From Haloglomus litoreum (GTDB lineage: Archaea > Halobacteriota > Halobacteria > Halobacteriales > Haloarculaceae): DNA of 64,000 nt. Every line of letters starts with the position of its first letter. Position 1 is the stretch's first letter. Shown in pieces: positions 8,638 to 17,563 of this stretch. The notes below the pieces were generated by a model that made no database searches, was not told the DNA's origin, and saw nothing but the letters and a program-made list of their open reading frames with translations. Both the position numbers and the translations under genes were made by a program. The stretch is from NCBI RefSeq assembly GCF_029338515.1, contig NZ_CP119988.1, forward strand, positions 1,488,001 to 1,552,000, given 5' to 3'.

Positions 8638-8678
8638 TTCCGTCCCTGCATACGCGCGAGCGAAGCGAGCGCGTTTCA

Positions 8679-8720
8679 CCGGCACGAGGGCGCGAAGCGC
8701 CCGAGTGCCGGCTTTTTTTT
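8679..8720 (+). terminator. Intrinsic-type transcription terminator
   Basis: An outer stem CCGGCAC (8679-8685) pairs with GTGCCGG (8705-8711), and an inner stem GGGCGC (8688-8693) pairs with GCGCCC (8697-8702) around GAA. A run of eight T follows at 8713-8720. It would terminate plus-strand transcription from the DoxX-like gene or from the AT-rich patch itself. Confidence 0.7.
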
Positions 8721-8786
8721 GGAGCAGATTTTTTCGGTGAGCGGTTCGGCGGCTCCGCCACCGAACCCGAACCGAAAAACGGTGCG

Positions 8787-10493
8787 TTAGAAGAAAACGG
8801 TCCCGTGGTGGCGCGGCCGTTCCCCGCGCGTCTTGTTGCCGCAGTAGGTGTCGAGGCGGCGCTCCAGTTGCTTGCGGAGGTCGCCGGCGGGGAGCAGTTC
8901 GTCGACCTGCATCTTCCCGGCCTGCGCCCGGATGTCGATGTACTTGTCGAACTCCTGCTTCGCGGACTCGATGAAGGCGTCCTTGGCGTCACCCTCCATG
9001 TCCTCGATGGTGTCGGCGAACAGGGCGTTGACGGCGGCGTCGGGGCCCATCACGGAGATCTCGGCCGACGGGAGTGCGAGCGTGGCGTCCGGGCCGAAGG
9101 AGGGGCCGGCCATGGCGTAGATGCCCGCGCCGTACGCCTTGCGCGTGATGACGCAGAACTTCGGTACCTGCGCGTTGGAGGTGGCGTAGATGAACTTCCG
9201 GCCCTTGCGGAGGACGCCCTCCTTCTCGACGGCCGAGCCGATCATGAAGCCGGGCGTGTCACAGAGGTAGACCAGCGGGATGTTGTAGGCGTCGCAGGTC
9301 CAGACGAAGCCCGCGCCCTTGTCGGCCGAGTCGGGGAAGATGGCGCCGGAGACGTGGTTGGGCTGGTTGGCGACGATGCCGACCGTGCGGCCGTCGATGC
9401 GGCCGAGGCCCGTCACGAGTTCGGGCCGGAAGTCGGGCTTGAGTTCGAGGAAGGAGTCCCGGTCGACGACGCGGTCGATGACGTCGTGGACGTCGTAGGC
9501 CTTGTTCGGTTCGTCCGGGATGACCTGGTCGAGCCCTTTCGGGTTCTTCTTCGGCGGTTGGGCCGGGACACGGGGCGGCTGCTCGGCGTAGTTCTGCGGG
9601 ATGAGGCCCAGCACGTCCTTGACCCGCTCGGCGGCGGTCGCCTCGTCAGGGACGACGATGTCGCAGGAGCCGGAGTGCTGGGCGTGGAGGTGGGGGCCAC
9701 CGAGTTCCTGCATCCCGGAGACGTTCTCGCCGGTCATCGCGCGGACGATGCGCGGCGAGGCGATGGCCATCCCGGAGATATCCTCGACCATGATGAGGTA
9801 GTCACAGAAGACCGGCGTGTAGGCGGAGCCGGCGACGTCCGGGCCGTAGAGGACGCCTATCTGGGGAATCTGCCCGGACATGATGCACTGGTTGTAGAAC
9901 ATCTTCCCGCCCCGGTAGCGATCCATGTGGGTATCCCCGGGTTCGCGTTCGTCGGCGTTGAGCCGGGCGCCCGTCGAGTCGACGAGGCGGAGCATCGGGA
10001 TGTCCAGGTCCATCGCGCGCTCCTGGATGCGGATGACCTTCTCGACGCCCATCTGGCCCAGCGAGCCCGCCTTCACGGTGTAGTCGTTGGCCGTGAAGGC
10101 GACCTTCCGGCCGTCGATGGTCCCGATGCCGGTGAGGAGGCCGTCCGCCGGCAGGTCGTCGTCGTCGGCGTGGCGCGCGAAGGTGCCGTCCTCGTACTCG
10201 ATGCGGTCGAAGATCATGTCCAGGCGGTCCCGGACGAACACCTTCCCCAGCTCGTCGATCTTGTCGAAGCCGCGCTCCGGGCCGCCGGACATGATGCCCT
10301 CGATCTCCTCGCGGATGCGTTCCTCACGCTCCGTGACGACGGCCGCCTCCTCGTCCCAGTTCTCGCCGGCCGCCGCCAGGTCGCCGCCGCCGCGGTCCTT
10401 CAGCTCGACGGGCACCCCCAGATGCTCGGAGACGGCCGTCGCGATGGCCTGTGCGATCTCCTCGTCGGTCTCGTCGTCGATGGTGATCTCCAT
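8787..10493 (-). CDS. Acyl-CoA carboxylase carboxyltransferase subunit
   Basis: 568 aa, full-length PccB/MmdA-like carboxyltransferase, carboxylating propionyl- or acetyl-CoA in a biotin-dependent complex. An N-terminal extension of about 50 acidic residues (TIDDETDEEIAQ) precedes the two crotonase-like halves. Typical segments are GGHLHAQHSG-type glycine-rich motifs in the N-half, and GIVANQPNHVSGAIFPDSADK plus YGAGIYAMAGPSFGPDATLALP in the C-half. The protein ends HGTVFF. The internal ATG at 10493 was preferred to 10511 because the intervening residues are non-conserved. Partner biotin carboxylase and BCCP genes are not adjacent. Confidence 0.93.
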   Translation of the reverse strand: MEITIDDETDEEIAQAIATAVSEHLGVPVELKDRGGGDLAAAGENWDEEAAVVTEREERIREEIEGIMSGGPERGFDKIDELGKVFVRDRLDMIFDRIEYEDGTFARHADDDDLPADGLLTGIGTIDGRKVAFTANDYTVKAGSLGQMGVEKVIRIQERAMDLDIPMLRLVDSTGARLNADEREPGDTHMDRYRGGKMFYNQCIMSGQIPQIGVLYGPDVAGSAYTPVFCDYLIMVEDISGMAIASPRIVRAMTGENVSGMQELGGPHLHAQHSGSCDIVVPDEATAAERVKDVLGLIPQNYAEQPPRVPAQPPKKNPKGLDQVIPDEPNKAYDVHDVIDRVVDRDSFLELKPDFRPELVTGLGRIDGRTVGIVANQPNHVSGAIFPDSADKGAGFVWTCDAYNIPLVYLCDTPGFMIGSAVEKEGVLRKGRKFIYATSNAQVPKFCVITRKAYGAGIYAMAGPSFGPDATLALPSAEISVMGPDAAVNALFADTIEDMEGDAKDAFIESAKQEFDKYIDIRAQAGKMQVDELLPAGDLRKQLERRLDTYCGNKTRGERPRHHGTVFF

Positions 10494-10731
10494 GGTGGAT
10501 ACGTTGGGCAACTGTCCGCGAGTTCAAAGTTGCACCGGTTCGTGTGAAGGGCTACCTCGCGCGGCGGCAAATAGGTACTGGTGTGGTCGGTTTCTCTCCG
10601 GAAGGGCAGGCCTGTCCGTGGCCTCGTAGTATGAACGGGGCGTGGGTTGCCGGCCCTCGGTCGGTAGAAGCACTTAAACCGAGCGTGTTGGCCGGGGAAA
10701 GAGTTAGGGGGGCGTGCTAGCGTGTGAGACC

Positions 10732-12045
10732 ATGGCATTCTCCACGCGGCCGAGCCTGCGGCCCGAATCGTACCGGTGGGGCGTTCTCGGGGTCGCGTTC
10801 CTGGTCCACGCCACCTGCATCGCGCTCATCTGGCAGGCCGTGCCACCGCTGAAGCAGGCGATGGCGCCCACGCTGGGGACGGAGTGGGGTGCCGTGGTGG
10901 TCGTCTACGCCGCCTTCAGCTTCGGGATGATGCTGACACAGTTGCCGGGCGGCACGCTGGGTGATAAGTACCCGCTCCGGTACGTCGTGGGGGTCGGCGC
11001 CGTGTTCGCGGGCGTCGCGACCGTCGTCCGCGCGCTCGTCCCGACGCTGACCGGGCAGATCGTCCTCAGCGTCGTCGCGACGGTCGGGATGGGGCTGGTC
11101 AACCCGAACCTCATCAAGATCGTGACGGAGTGGTTCCCGCCCGAACAGCTGGGGCTCGGGCAGGGCATCCTGATGTCGGGGAACACGCTGGCCTCCGGGC
11201 TGGCGTTCTCGCTGTCGGCGGGCATCGTCCTCGGCGCCGTCGGCTCCTGGCAGTACGTCTTCGTCCTCTACGGCGGGCTGACGGTCCTCGCGGGACTGGT
11301 GTGGCTCCTGACCGTCCGCTCGCCCCGTGACGCCGAGCGCCCCGTCGACCCGGAGACAGGGGTTCCGTTCCAGACCGACAGCGGCGTCCCGCTCCGTGAG
11401 TCGCTGGGCGCCGTCGCCCGCTCGCCCTCGACGCCGTGGGTCGTCCTGCTGTCCATCGTCTCGTTCTGGGCCATCATCGGGTCGCTCTCGGTCCTCCCGG
11501 AGTTCGCCGACGCGATGCCGTACGACGTGCCCGAACTCGTCCTCGGGACGCCACTGTTCCTCGCGACGCTGGGCGCGCTCACGCTGCCGGTCCTCTCGGA
11601 CCGCTTCGGCCGCGGCCCCATCCTCCGGGTCGGCGTCGTCGGGCTCGCGACGGGCATCCTCCTCACCGGGTTCGCCCCCTCGCTCCCCGTGTTCGTCCTC
11701 GGGATGGTCGTCGCCGGCCTGTTCGGTGGCGGCCTCAACGCCATGTTCTACCTCCTCCCCGGCTCGCTGGCCGACGTGGACAACGCCCACGTCGGGACGA
11801 TGGCCGGTGTCATCCTCTCGCTGGGGCAGATCGGCGCCACGGTCGCCTCCGTGCTCGGCGCGCAGGTGCTGGAGAACGCCGATCTCGTCCCCGGCATCCC
11901 TGCGGTGGCCGAGTCCGCGATGACCGTCGCCATCCCGGTGCTGCTGGGGCTGGTCTGCGTGAGCCGGCTCCGACTGCAGGAGGCCGTGCTCGACGAGGAC
12001 GGCACCGAGTCGGGCGTCGACGAGGACGTCCCTACCGAGGGCTGA
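10732..12045 (+). CDS. MFS transporter
   Basis: 437 aa with about 12 hydrophobic helices, a major facilitator secondary transporter. The loop 2-3 signature is QLPGGTLGDKYPLRYVV (G-x-L-x-D-K/R-x-x-R) and the pseudo-repeat between TM8 and TM9 is LSDRFGRGPIL. The cytoplasmic loop between the halves is acidic, and the tail is acidic. Substrate unknown; nitrate/oxalate-type subfamilies share the PNLIKIVTEWFPPEQLG segment pattern. The ATG at 10732 is preferred over a GTG at 10714. A TATA-like CTTAAA at 10673-10678 lies upstream. Confidence 0.9.
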   Translation: MAFSTRPSLRPESYRWGVLGVAFLVHATCIALIWQAVPPLKQAMAPTLGTEWGAVVVVYAAFSFGMMLTQLPGGTLGDKYPLRYVVGVGAVFAGVATVVRALVPTLTGQIVLSVVATVGMGLVNPNLIKIVTEWFPPEQLGLGQGILMSGNTLASGLAFSLSAGIVLGAVGSWQYVFVLYGGLTVLAGLVWLLTVRSPRDAERPVDPETGVPFQTDSGVPLRESLGAVARSPSTPWVVLLSIVSFWAIIGSLSVLPEFADAMPYDVPELVLGTPLFLATLGALTLPVLSDRFGRGPILRVGVVGLATGILLTGFAPSLPVFVLGMVVAGLFGGGLNAMFYLLPGSLADVDNAHVGTMAGVILSLGQIGATVASVLGAQVLENADLVPGIPAVAESAMTVAIPVLLGLVCVSRLRLQEAVLDEDGTESGVDEDVPTEG

Positions 12046-12187
12046 GCGGCGAGATGTCGAGAGCCGGTTCCGCTCGCATCCCCCAGGTACTCCGCGACGA
12101 CGGAGCGGACACCGCGGACGGACCGATGGCTACACTGCGAACGGTGGCTGACGAAGCGCCCTAAACGGTCCAGTCGGACGAGGCGCC

Positions 12188-12850
12188 CTACTCCCAGAGC
12201 GCGCGGGGGACGACCGACGGGATCAGCTTCGCCTGGATGCGGCGCAGGTGCTCGCCGACGGTCGCGGTCGATACGTCCAGCGTGTCGGCGATCTCCTCCT
12301 GGTTCGTCTCGCGGGGCGTCTCGAAGTAGCCCAGCTCCAGCGCCGTCAGGAGGATCTCCTGCTGGCGCTCGGTGAGCGAGGCGAACGGGTCCGAGCGGTC
12401 CGGGTCGTAGGGCCCCATCGACTCCAGCGAGAGCGCGAGCGACTCGGGCATATCGTCGACGGCCTGGCTGATGGCGGCGTCGTTGCCGATGACCGTGACC
12501 CGGACGCCGCCGTCCGGCAGGCACTCGATGGGGAGGTCGAGCGCGATGGCCTGGCTCCGGCCGACCGCCATCAGGTCCCGGACGACGTCGTTGGGCTCGA
12601 AGTGCACGAGGGTGACGCCGTTCGTCTCGCCGACGTAGTCGACGGCGTAGATGTCGTCGCGCTCCTGCAGCAGTTGCTTCCCGCGCTCGAGGTCGCCACG
12701 CGACGTGTAGAGGACGATGCCGGTGCCGTCGTCGAGGATATCGATCTGCCGGATGGAGAGGCGCTGGATGCCGGGCTCGGCGGCGATGGCGGCGTCCGCG
12801 GGGTGGAGCCCACCGCGTCCGGCGCTGATGACGAACGTCGCCTGGCGCAT
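12188..12850 (-). CDS. Bat-type helix-turn-helix transcriptional regulator
   Basis: 220 aa. The C-terminal HTH_10 (bacterio-opsin activator) domain spans about residues 157-215: LTERQQEILLTALELGYFETPRETNQEEIADTLDVS followed by the recognition helix TATVGEHLRRIQAKL. The N-terminal 150 residues form the variable sensor-like domain (strands such as ISIRQIDILDDGTGIVLYTS) common in haloarchaeal Bat homologs. Likely a DNA-binding regulator; target genes unknown, although it converges with the MFS transporter gene. Confidence 0.88.
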   Translation of the reverse strand: MRQATFVISAGRGGLHPADAAIAAEPGIQRLSIRQIDILDDGTGIVLYTSRGDLERGKQLLQERDDIYAVDYVGETNGVTLVHFEPNDVVRDLMAVGRSQAIALDLPIECLPDGGVRVTVIGNDAAISQAVDDMPESLALSLESMGPYDPDRSDPFASLTERQQEILLTALELGYFETPRETNQEEIADTLDVSTATVGEHLRRIQAKLIPSVVPRALWE

Positions 12851-12959
12851 ATCCCCACCTCACACCCGGGTATGAAGGCACTTTCGCCGTCCATACCCGC
12901 CGAAGGACACCCATTCCGGAGCGTCCAGAGGGGCCGGGCGGGATGGGATGGCTGTCCCC

Positions 12960-13973
12960 TCACTCCACGAGGTCGTCCGGGTCATCGTCGCCGAGGACGA
13001 ACGGTCCGGCCGAGAGGGTGCGGGTCGCGATTGTCGATACGCGGACGACGTAGGCCGTGAGGACCGCGAACGGGGCGAGCCCGAGGGTGTAGGCCCCACC
13101 AGCGAGCAGGAGGAGCCGCGAGACGCCGATGGCCGTGCCGCCGACGAGCTCCGCGTCGATGGCGAGGATGGCGTACGACACGAGGACCAGGGCGGGCAGC
13201 GAGACGAACAGGAGGTCCCGCGAGAGGGTGGCGAACTCCCGTTCGAAGTAGAGCGATTTGAAGTACTCGCGTGCGGTGACGAAGAACTCCAGCGCCGCCA
13301 CCACCTCCTCAAGCGCCGTCTCCACCTCCTCGGTCAGTTCGGTGCCATGACGCGAGCGGAACCGGCGGAGCGCGTACAGCTGCCCGGCGTAGTCGTACTC
13401 CAGCCCGGCCAGCAGGATGCCGAAGGTGCCGGCGCCGTCGTTGAGCTGTCGGTTGACCGCCTCGACGTCGCCGGCGACGCGCTCGCGGAAGGCGTCGATC
13501 TCCGCGGCGGGCTCGCCCTTCGTCCCCTCGTCCAGGCCGGGGTGGCCGGGAGCCATCCCGTCGACCGCGTCCTGCAGGTCCTGTGTCCGCTCGAGGATGC
13601 CCTGCGTGACCGCCCGGAGGAACGCCGTCGGCCGCGCGGGCGACACCTCCCGGTCGAGGACCGCCTCGGTCTCCTCGCGGAACTCGCGGGCACGCTCGAC
13701 CCGCTCGCGCTGGCGACCCACGGGGCTCAGCTCCTGCGAGACGAACAGTGACGTGACGGAGACGACGATTGAGACCAGCAGGATGACACCCGAGAGCAGC
13801 GTGTTCAGCAGGCCGGCGATGGTCCCCCGCGCCGCGAGCAGCTGCTCGGCACCGAGGAAGACCAGCGCCATCGGCACCAGCGCCACGTACACCACCCCGA
13901 GCAGCAGCAGCGTGACCGCCCGCCGGTTGCCGGTCAGGAGGAACCAGCGACCGGGGGCGCCTGCGGCACTCAT
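12960..13973 (-). CDS. Haloarchaeal membrane protein with central coiled segment
   Basis: 337 aa. Two N-terminal hydrophobic segments (about 18-42 and 52-75) and two C-terminal ones (about 258-278 and 285-312) flank a long charged alpha-helical middle (residues 80-240, rich in Glu/Arg, e.g. RERVERAREFREETEAVLDRE). The architecture resembles membrane-anchored helical sensors, but no catalytic motif is seen. Family not recognised. It ends 109 bp downstream of the start of the Bat-type regulator on the same strand. Confidence 0.7.
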   Translation of the reverse strand: MSAAGAPGRWFLLTGNRRAVTLLLLGVVYVALVPMALVFLGAEQLLAARGTIAGLLNTLLSGVILLVSIVVSVTSLFVSQELSPVGRQRERVERAREFREETEAVLDREVSPARPTAFLRAVTQGILERTQDLQDAVDGMAPGHPGLDEGTKGEPAAEIDAFRERVAGDVEAVNRQLNDGAGTFGILLAGLEYDYAGQLYALRRFRSRHGTELTEEVETALEEVVAALEFFVTAREYFKSLYFEREFATLSRDLLFVSLPALVLVSYAILAIDAELVGGTAIGVSRLLLLAGGAYTLGLAPFAVLTAYVVRVSTIATRTLSAGPFVLGDDDPDDLVE

Positions 13974-14182
13974 TGCCCGGCACGACGGCGGTTACGGGTT
14001 AAAATCCCGTGGAACGACCCGGACGCGGACGGCGGGTGCGGCCAGGCCGGCCCCTCTCGGCCCCGACTCGCGTCGGCTCGTGGCCCCCCACCAGACCCGT
14101 GCCGGCTCGCGGCGCTGGCCCCGACCTGCCGGGGCTCGCCGACCCGGCACCGTTTAAGTTGCGTGGGGGTGAACGGTGAACC

Positions 14183-14509
14183 ATGACGAGCGACTCCGAG
14201 GAGGCGGGCGGTATCGGCGGGAAGAAGCTGGCTATCGGCGCCGTGCTGGTGCTTGGCGTCGTGCTGCTGGTGCGCGCGCTCCGCGGCGGCGGGGACGAGG
14301 AGACGGACGATGACGCGTTCGCTACCGACACCGTGGCCGAGTCGGATGCGGACCTCGCCGCCGACGCGTCGGACGCGCTCCCGGTCGACACGGACGTCCA
14401 GGGCCGCTTCGACGAGATCGACATCGTCGACGCCGTCTACATCCTCGTCGCGGGACTGAAGGCCGCACGCGAGGAGTACCAGCAGCGGACCGACGACGGC
14501 GGCGCCTGA
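14183..14509 (+). CDS. Small single-pass membrane protein
   Basis: 108 aa: about 13 polar residues, one hydrophobic helix (residues 14-32, KKLAIGAVLVLGVVLLVRAL), then a very acidic linker and a C-terminal helix EIDIVDAVYILVAGLKAAREEY. No recognised family. First of two small same-strand genes upstream of an SDR. A TTTAAG element at about 14152-14157 lies 30 nt before the ATG, consistent with a near-leaderless transcript. Confidence 0.65.
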   Translation: MTSDSEEAGGIGGKKLAIGAVLVLGVVLLVRALRGGGDEETDDDAFATDTVAESDADLAADASDALPVDTDVQGRFDEIDIVDAVYILVAGLKAAREEYQQRTDDGGA

Positions 14510-14551
14510 ACGGCCGGACTTTTCTCCCTGCGACCCCTCACGCCGAGCAGT

Positions 14552-15037
14552 ATGCGAGACACCAGCCCCCGGTGGCGCCGGTTCGTGGAGCTCCTCATCC
14601 TCGCCACCGTGGCGTTCGTGTCCCTGCGGCGCCGTGGCGCCGCCGCGACCGACGGGGCTCCGGCCGGCTCCGACACGGCCGAGGACGGGCCGGAGATGGA
14701 GGTGGAACTCGAGCGCGTGAACGTCGGTGACGGCCTCTCGGTCACGGGTGCCGGCCTCGACCCGACGCTCATCGCGGACGTGCTGGAGCTGAACGAGGAC
14801 GCCGCCGAACTCGTCGACGCGGCCGAGGAGGAGTTCATCCGCGAGCCCATCGAGACCGCGACGGGCGCCGAGGTGCCGGACGTGGAGGAGGAACTCGCGC
14901 GCCGGGTCCGCGAGTCGACGGTCTCCGAGACGGCCATCGACGAACTCGACCAGCTGGGGAGCCTGTTCGGGTTCGGGAGCCGTCGTCGCCGACGCGAGCG
15001 GGACGCCGACGCGGACGACGAGGAGAGGAACGAGTAG
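14552..15037 (+). CDS. Hypothetical acidic protein with N-terminal hydrophobic segment
   Basis: 161 aa. Residues 11-25 (FVELLILATVAFVSL) may form a membrane anchor. The rest is acidic and helical, ending in an Arg cluster and acidic tail (SRRRRRERDADADDEE). No family recognised. It follows the 108-aa membrane protein by 42 nt and precedes the SDR by 48 nt, so the three may form one transcript. Confidence 0.6.
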   Translation: MRDTSPRWRRFVELLILATVAFVSLRRRGAAATDGAPAGSDTAEDGPEMEVELERVNVGDGLSVTGAGLDPTLIADVLELNEDAAELVDAAEEEFIREPIETATGAEVPDVEEELARRVRESTVSETAIDELDQLGSLFGFGSRRRRRERDADADDEERNE

Positions 15038-15085
15038 GTCGCCCCTTCCGGTAGACACTTCCTCCCGCCGGCCGCCCGGTGCGCC

Positions 15086-15895
15086 ATGTCACTCCACCAA
15101 GCGGAGTTCGGCGTCGAGGGCAAGCGCGCCATCGTCACCGGTGCGAGTCAGGGCATCGGCCGCACCGTCGCGGAGACGCTCGCGACCGGCGGGGCCGACG
15201 TGGCCATCTGCTCGCGTTCACAGGAGCGGATCGACCCGGTCGCCGAGGGTATCAACGAGGACCCCGACGCGGGCGACTGTCTGGCCGTCGAGTGCAACGT
15301 CCGCGACCGGGACGATGTCGAGGCGTTCGTCGGGGCGACCGTCGAGGAACTCGGCGGTGTCGACATCCTCGTCAACAACGCGGGCGGCGAGTTCGTGGCC
15401 GCCTTCGACGACATCTCGCCGAACGGCTGGGAGGCCATCGTCGACCTCAACCTCACGGGGACGTTCCACTGTACGCAGGTCGCGGGCAACGCGATGCGCG
15501 GGGGTGATGACCCGGGCGGCACGGTCATCAACATGTCCAGCGTGAACGGCCAGCACGCCGCACCCAACGAGAGCCACTACTCCGCGGCGAAGGCGGCCAT
15601 CATCCGGCTCACGGAGACGCTCTCGGTCGAGTGGGCCGACCACGGCATCCGCGTCAACTGCGTCGCGCCCGGCCTCATCCAGACGCCCGGCGTCGCCGAC
15701 ACGCTCGGCATCGACGAGTCCGACATGCCGCCCCGCGAGCAGGTGGACCGCCGCATCGGGCACACCGAGGACATCGCGGACGTGGTCCAGTTCCTCGCCT
15801 CGCCCGCTGCGGCCTTCGTCAACGGCGAGACCTACACGGTGAAGGGCGTCCCACGCGCCGGCAACTCGATGAGCGCCGACCTCGGACTGCAGTAG
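15086..15895 (+). CDS. Short-chain dehydrogenase/reductase (SDR)
   Basis: 269 aa classical SDR, an NAD(P)-dependent oxidoreductase. The Rossmann motif TGASQGIG is at residues 18-25, NNAGG near residue 94, catalytic Ser in NMSSVNG, and the Y-x-x-x-K pair in HYSAAKAA. PG plus VNGETYTVKGVP follow at the C-terminus. The closest functional types would be 3-oxoacyl reductases or 2,4-dienoyl-like reductases, but the substrate is unknown. The ATG at 15086 gives the usual N-terminal spacing. Confidence 0.92.
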   Translation: MSLHQAEFGVEGKRAIVTGASQGIGRTVAETLATGGADVAICSRSQERIDPVAEGINEDPDAGDCLAVECNVRDRDDVEAFVGATVEELGGVDILVNNAGGEFVAAFDDISPNGWEAIVDLNLTGTFHCTQVAGNAMRGGDDPGGTVINMSSVNGQHAAPNESHYSAAKAAIIRLTETLSVEWADHGIRVNCVAPGLIQTPGVADTLGIDESDMPPREQVDRRIGHTEDIADVVQFLASPAAAFVNGETYTVKGVPRAGNSMSADLGLQ

Positions 15896-16023
15896 GGCGA
15901 CTCCCTCTTCTCACGGCGGCCGTCGGATGGCGACGAGCGCGCGACCGGCCCGGACAGCCGTGGCTCCGTGGAACGTGTCGAACGGAGAAGAACGGGCAGA
16001 GGAACGTCGGGAGCGACTACGGC

Positions 16024-17424
16024 TCAGCCGAGCAGGCCGCCACCGCCGTCGTCGCTACCGCCACCGTCACCGCCACCGCCGCCGATCATGCCACCGCCGA
16101 CGGGCGTCTGCGTGGGCGTCGCGGTGGGTTCGGGCGTCGCCGTCGGCGTCGGGGTGGGCGACGCGGTCGGCGTCGGGGTGGGCGTCGGAGTCGCCGTCGG
16201 GGTGGGCGTCGGAGTCGCCGTCGGGGTGGGCGTCGGAGTCGCCGTCGGCGTGGGTGACGCTGTTGGTGTCGGCGTGGGTGACTGTGTCGCGGTCGGCGTG
16301 GGTGACTGCGTCGCGGTCGGCGTGGGTGACTGTGTCGCGGTGGCCGTCGCGGTCGGCGTCGCGGTCGTCGCGTTGGCAGCACCGCCACCCCCGGCCGGAC
16401 CGGGGTTCGCCTCGACACCGGCCTGGCCGGGGTCGACGACGCCCCCGGCGCTCAGGATGGTGAACGCGACCGCCACGGCGCTGGCGGCGAACAGGGCGAA
16501 CGCGGCCAGCTTGATGGGCGGCGTCTCGTCGCCGGTCCCGGCGGCCGGCGAGGGCTCGCCGAAGCCGGGGTCCGATGCGGTCGGACCGCTGGCGGCGGCG
16601 TTATCGGCTGCCTCGGCCGTCATGCCGCCCGTGGCGCCGGCCGTCGCGGTCGCACCGGCGGGCTCGGCCTCGGCGGCCGGTGCCGGCTCGGGTTCGGGCG
16701 CAGTGAACTCGCTGTCACCGGCCGCGAGCCAGCCGTCGAAGTCGAACCCGCCGTTCTCGAACTGGAAGCTGCCGGTCGCGGCCGCGGCGCCGGTCGCGGT
16801 ACCCGTCGCGGTCTCGGTCGCGGCCGTCGTCTCGGCGTCGAGCGACTCCGCGCCGAGCCAGCTGTCGAAGTCGAACCCGCCGTTCTCGAACTCGAACGCC
16901 CCGGACGCCTCCGCGCGCGAGGCCGTCGTGTTCGTGCCGGTCGTCGCGCCCCCCGAGCGCGACACGCCCGGGATGACGCTGACGATACGGCTCACGGCCT
17001 CAACGATGATGGCGCCGATGATGCCGACGATCAGCAGCGGGATCGCCTTCGGTCCGGACGGGAGCTCGGCACGGTCACGCTCGAAGGTGACCACGCGCGG
17101 CCCGTCGCCGCCGAGACCGACGCTGGCCGGCAGCTCCGACGGGCTGTAGAACGGGTCGGGCGTGCCGTCGTCGCCCTCGCCGCCACCCACGTTCTCGCGC
17201 GGGTCGACGTTCTCCATCCAGGCGCCGAAGTCGAACCCGGTGGCGCCGGCGCCACCACGCACCGGCTCACCACCGTCACCCGCGAGTCCATCGTGCTCGG
17301 TCGTCGCCCCCGTGCTGTCCGGTGGGGCGTCCGAGTCCGGGGTGCCGAACTCGAACTCACCCCCGTCTTCGTCGTCCCCAGTGTCGTCGGGCGTCCCCGA
17401 CTGGCTGTCGTTGTGTCCTGTCAT
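16024..17424 (-). CDS. Low-complexity two-helix membrane protein with FDFD-W repeats and Thr-Pro tail
   Basis: 466 aa, no recognised family. An acidic N-terminus is followed by TM1 (about 127-152) and TM2 (about 304-328). A short aromatic motif recurs three times: GFDFGAWM (63-70), [14 protein letters not shown] (177-190) and [14 protein letters not shown] (220-233). The C-terminal segment (350-441) is almost pure Thr/Pro/Ala/Ser, mirroring 24-bp DNA repeats, and could be a glycosylated extracellular stalk; the end is Gly-rich. The repeats between the two helices look like docking peptides. A 16-bp palindrome precedes the start codon. Confidence 0.7.
   Translation of the reverse strand: MTGHNDSQSGTPDDTGDDEDGGEFEFGTPDSDAPPDSTGATTEHDGLAGDGGEPVRGGAGATGFDFGAWMENVDPRENVGGGEGDDGTPDPFYSPSELPASVGLGGDGPRVVTFERDRAELPSGPKAIPLLIVGIIGAIIVEAVSRIVSVIPGVSRSGGATTGTNTTASRAEASGAFEFENGGFDFDSWLGAESLDAETTAATETATGTATGAAAATGSFQFENGGFDFDGWLAAGDSEFTAPEPEPAPAAEAEPAGATATAGATGGMTAEAADNAAASGPTASDPGFGEPSPAAGTGDETPPIKLAAFALFAASAVAVAFTILSAGGVVDPGQAGVEANPGPAGGGGAANATTATPTATATATQSPTPTATQSPTPTATQSPTPTPTASPTPTATPTPTPTATPTPTPTATPTPTPTPTASPTPTPTATPEPTATPTQTPVGGGMIGGGGGDGGGSDDGGGGLLG
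16113..16375. repeat. Coding tandem repeats (12/24-bp periods) encoding the Thr-Pro tail
   Basis: On the plus strand, 24-bp units of the type GTCGCCGTCGGGGTGGGCGT recur around 16190-16255, and units of the type GACTGTGTCGCGGTCGGCGT recur around 16280-16345. They encode Thr-Pro-rich units on the minus strand. The unit lengths are multiples of three, so copy-number slippage would change stalk length without a frameshift. Confidence 0.8.
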
Positions 17425-17447
17425 GCGCGACGCTCGTTTCTACTCAC

Positions 17448-17463
17448 GTTCCTGTACAGGAAC
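17448..17463. promoter_or_regulatory. Perfect 16-bp palindrome upstream of the FDFD-repeat gene
   Basis: GTTCCTGTACAGGAAC is a perfect palindrome ending 24 nt before the start codon at 17424. On the minus strand a TATA-like TTATAAAA lies about 30 nt further upstream (about 17494-17501), so the palindrome would fall just after the transcription start, the usual place for a repressor operator in haloarchaea. Confidence 0.55.
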
Positions 17464-17563
17464 CGCATAAAGACGTTGGTGGTATAGTGGGGTATTTTAT
17501 AACTCGGTAGGGCGGGCGAGCGGGGTACTACACCGCGCCAGCGGCTCGCACTCGAGCCCCGAG

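Larger units (their letters stand above)
8421..8786. other. AT-rich intergenic patch with tandem repeat and terminator
   Basis: About 365 bp. The first 100 bp are strikingly AT-rich for this genome. A 27-bp tandem repeat and then a strong rho-independent-like terminator follow (listed separately). Short frames on both strands merely translate the repeat and are not called. A GGTTCGG/CCGAACC inverted repeat near 8742-8768, followed on the minus strand by a run of five T, may end the carboxyltransferase gene at 8787. Confidence 0.55.

Noticed and set aside
8507-8740. Short plus- and minus-strand frames through the tandem repeat
   Set aside because: They only translate the 27-bp repeat (period divisible by three) and AT-rich DNA, with basic composition; no coding evidence.
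16113-16375. Possible CRISPR array in the repeat-rich DNA
   Set aside because: Units are 12-24 bp, contiguous without spacers and in frame with a protein; these are coding repeats. The 27-bp repeat at 8546 was rejected as CRISPR for the same lack of spacers.
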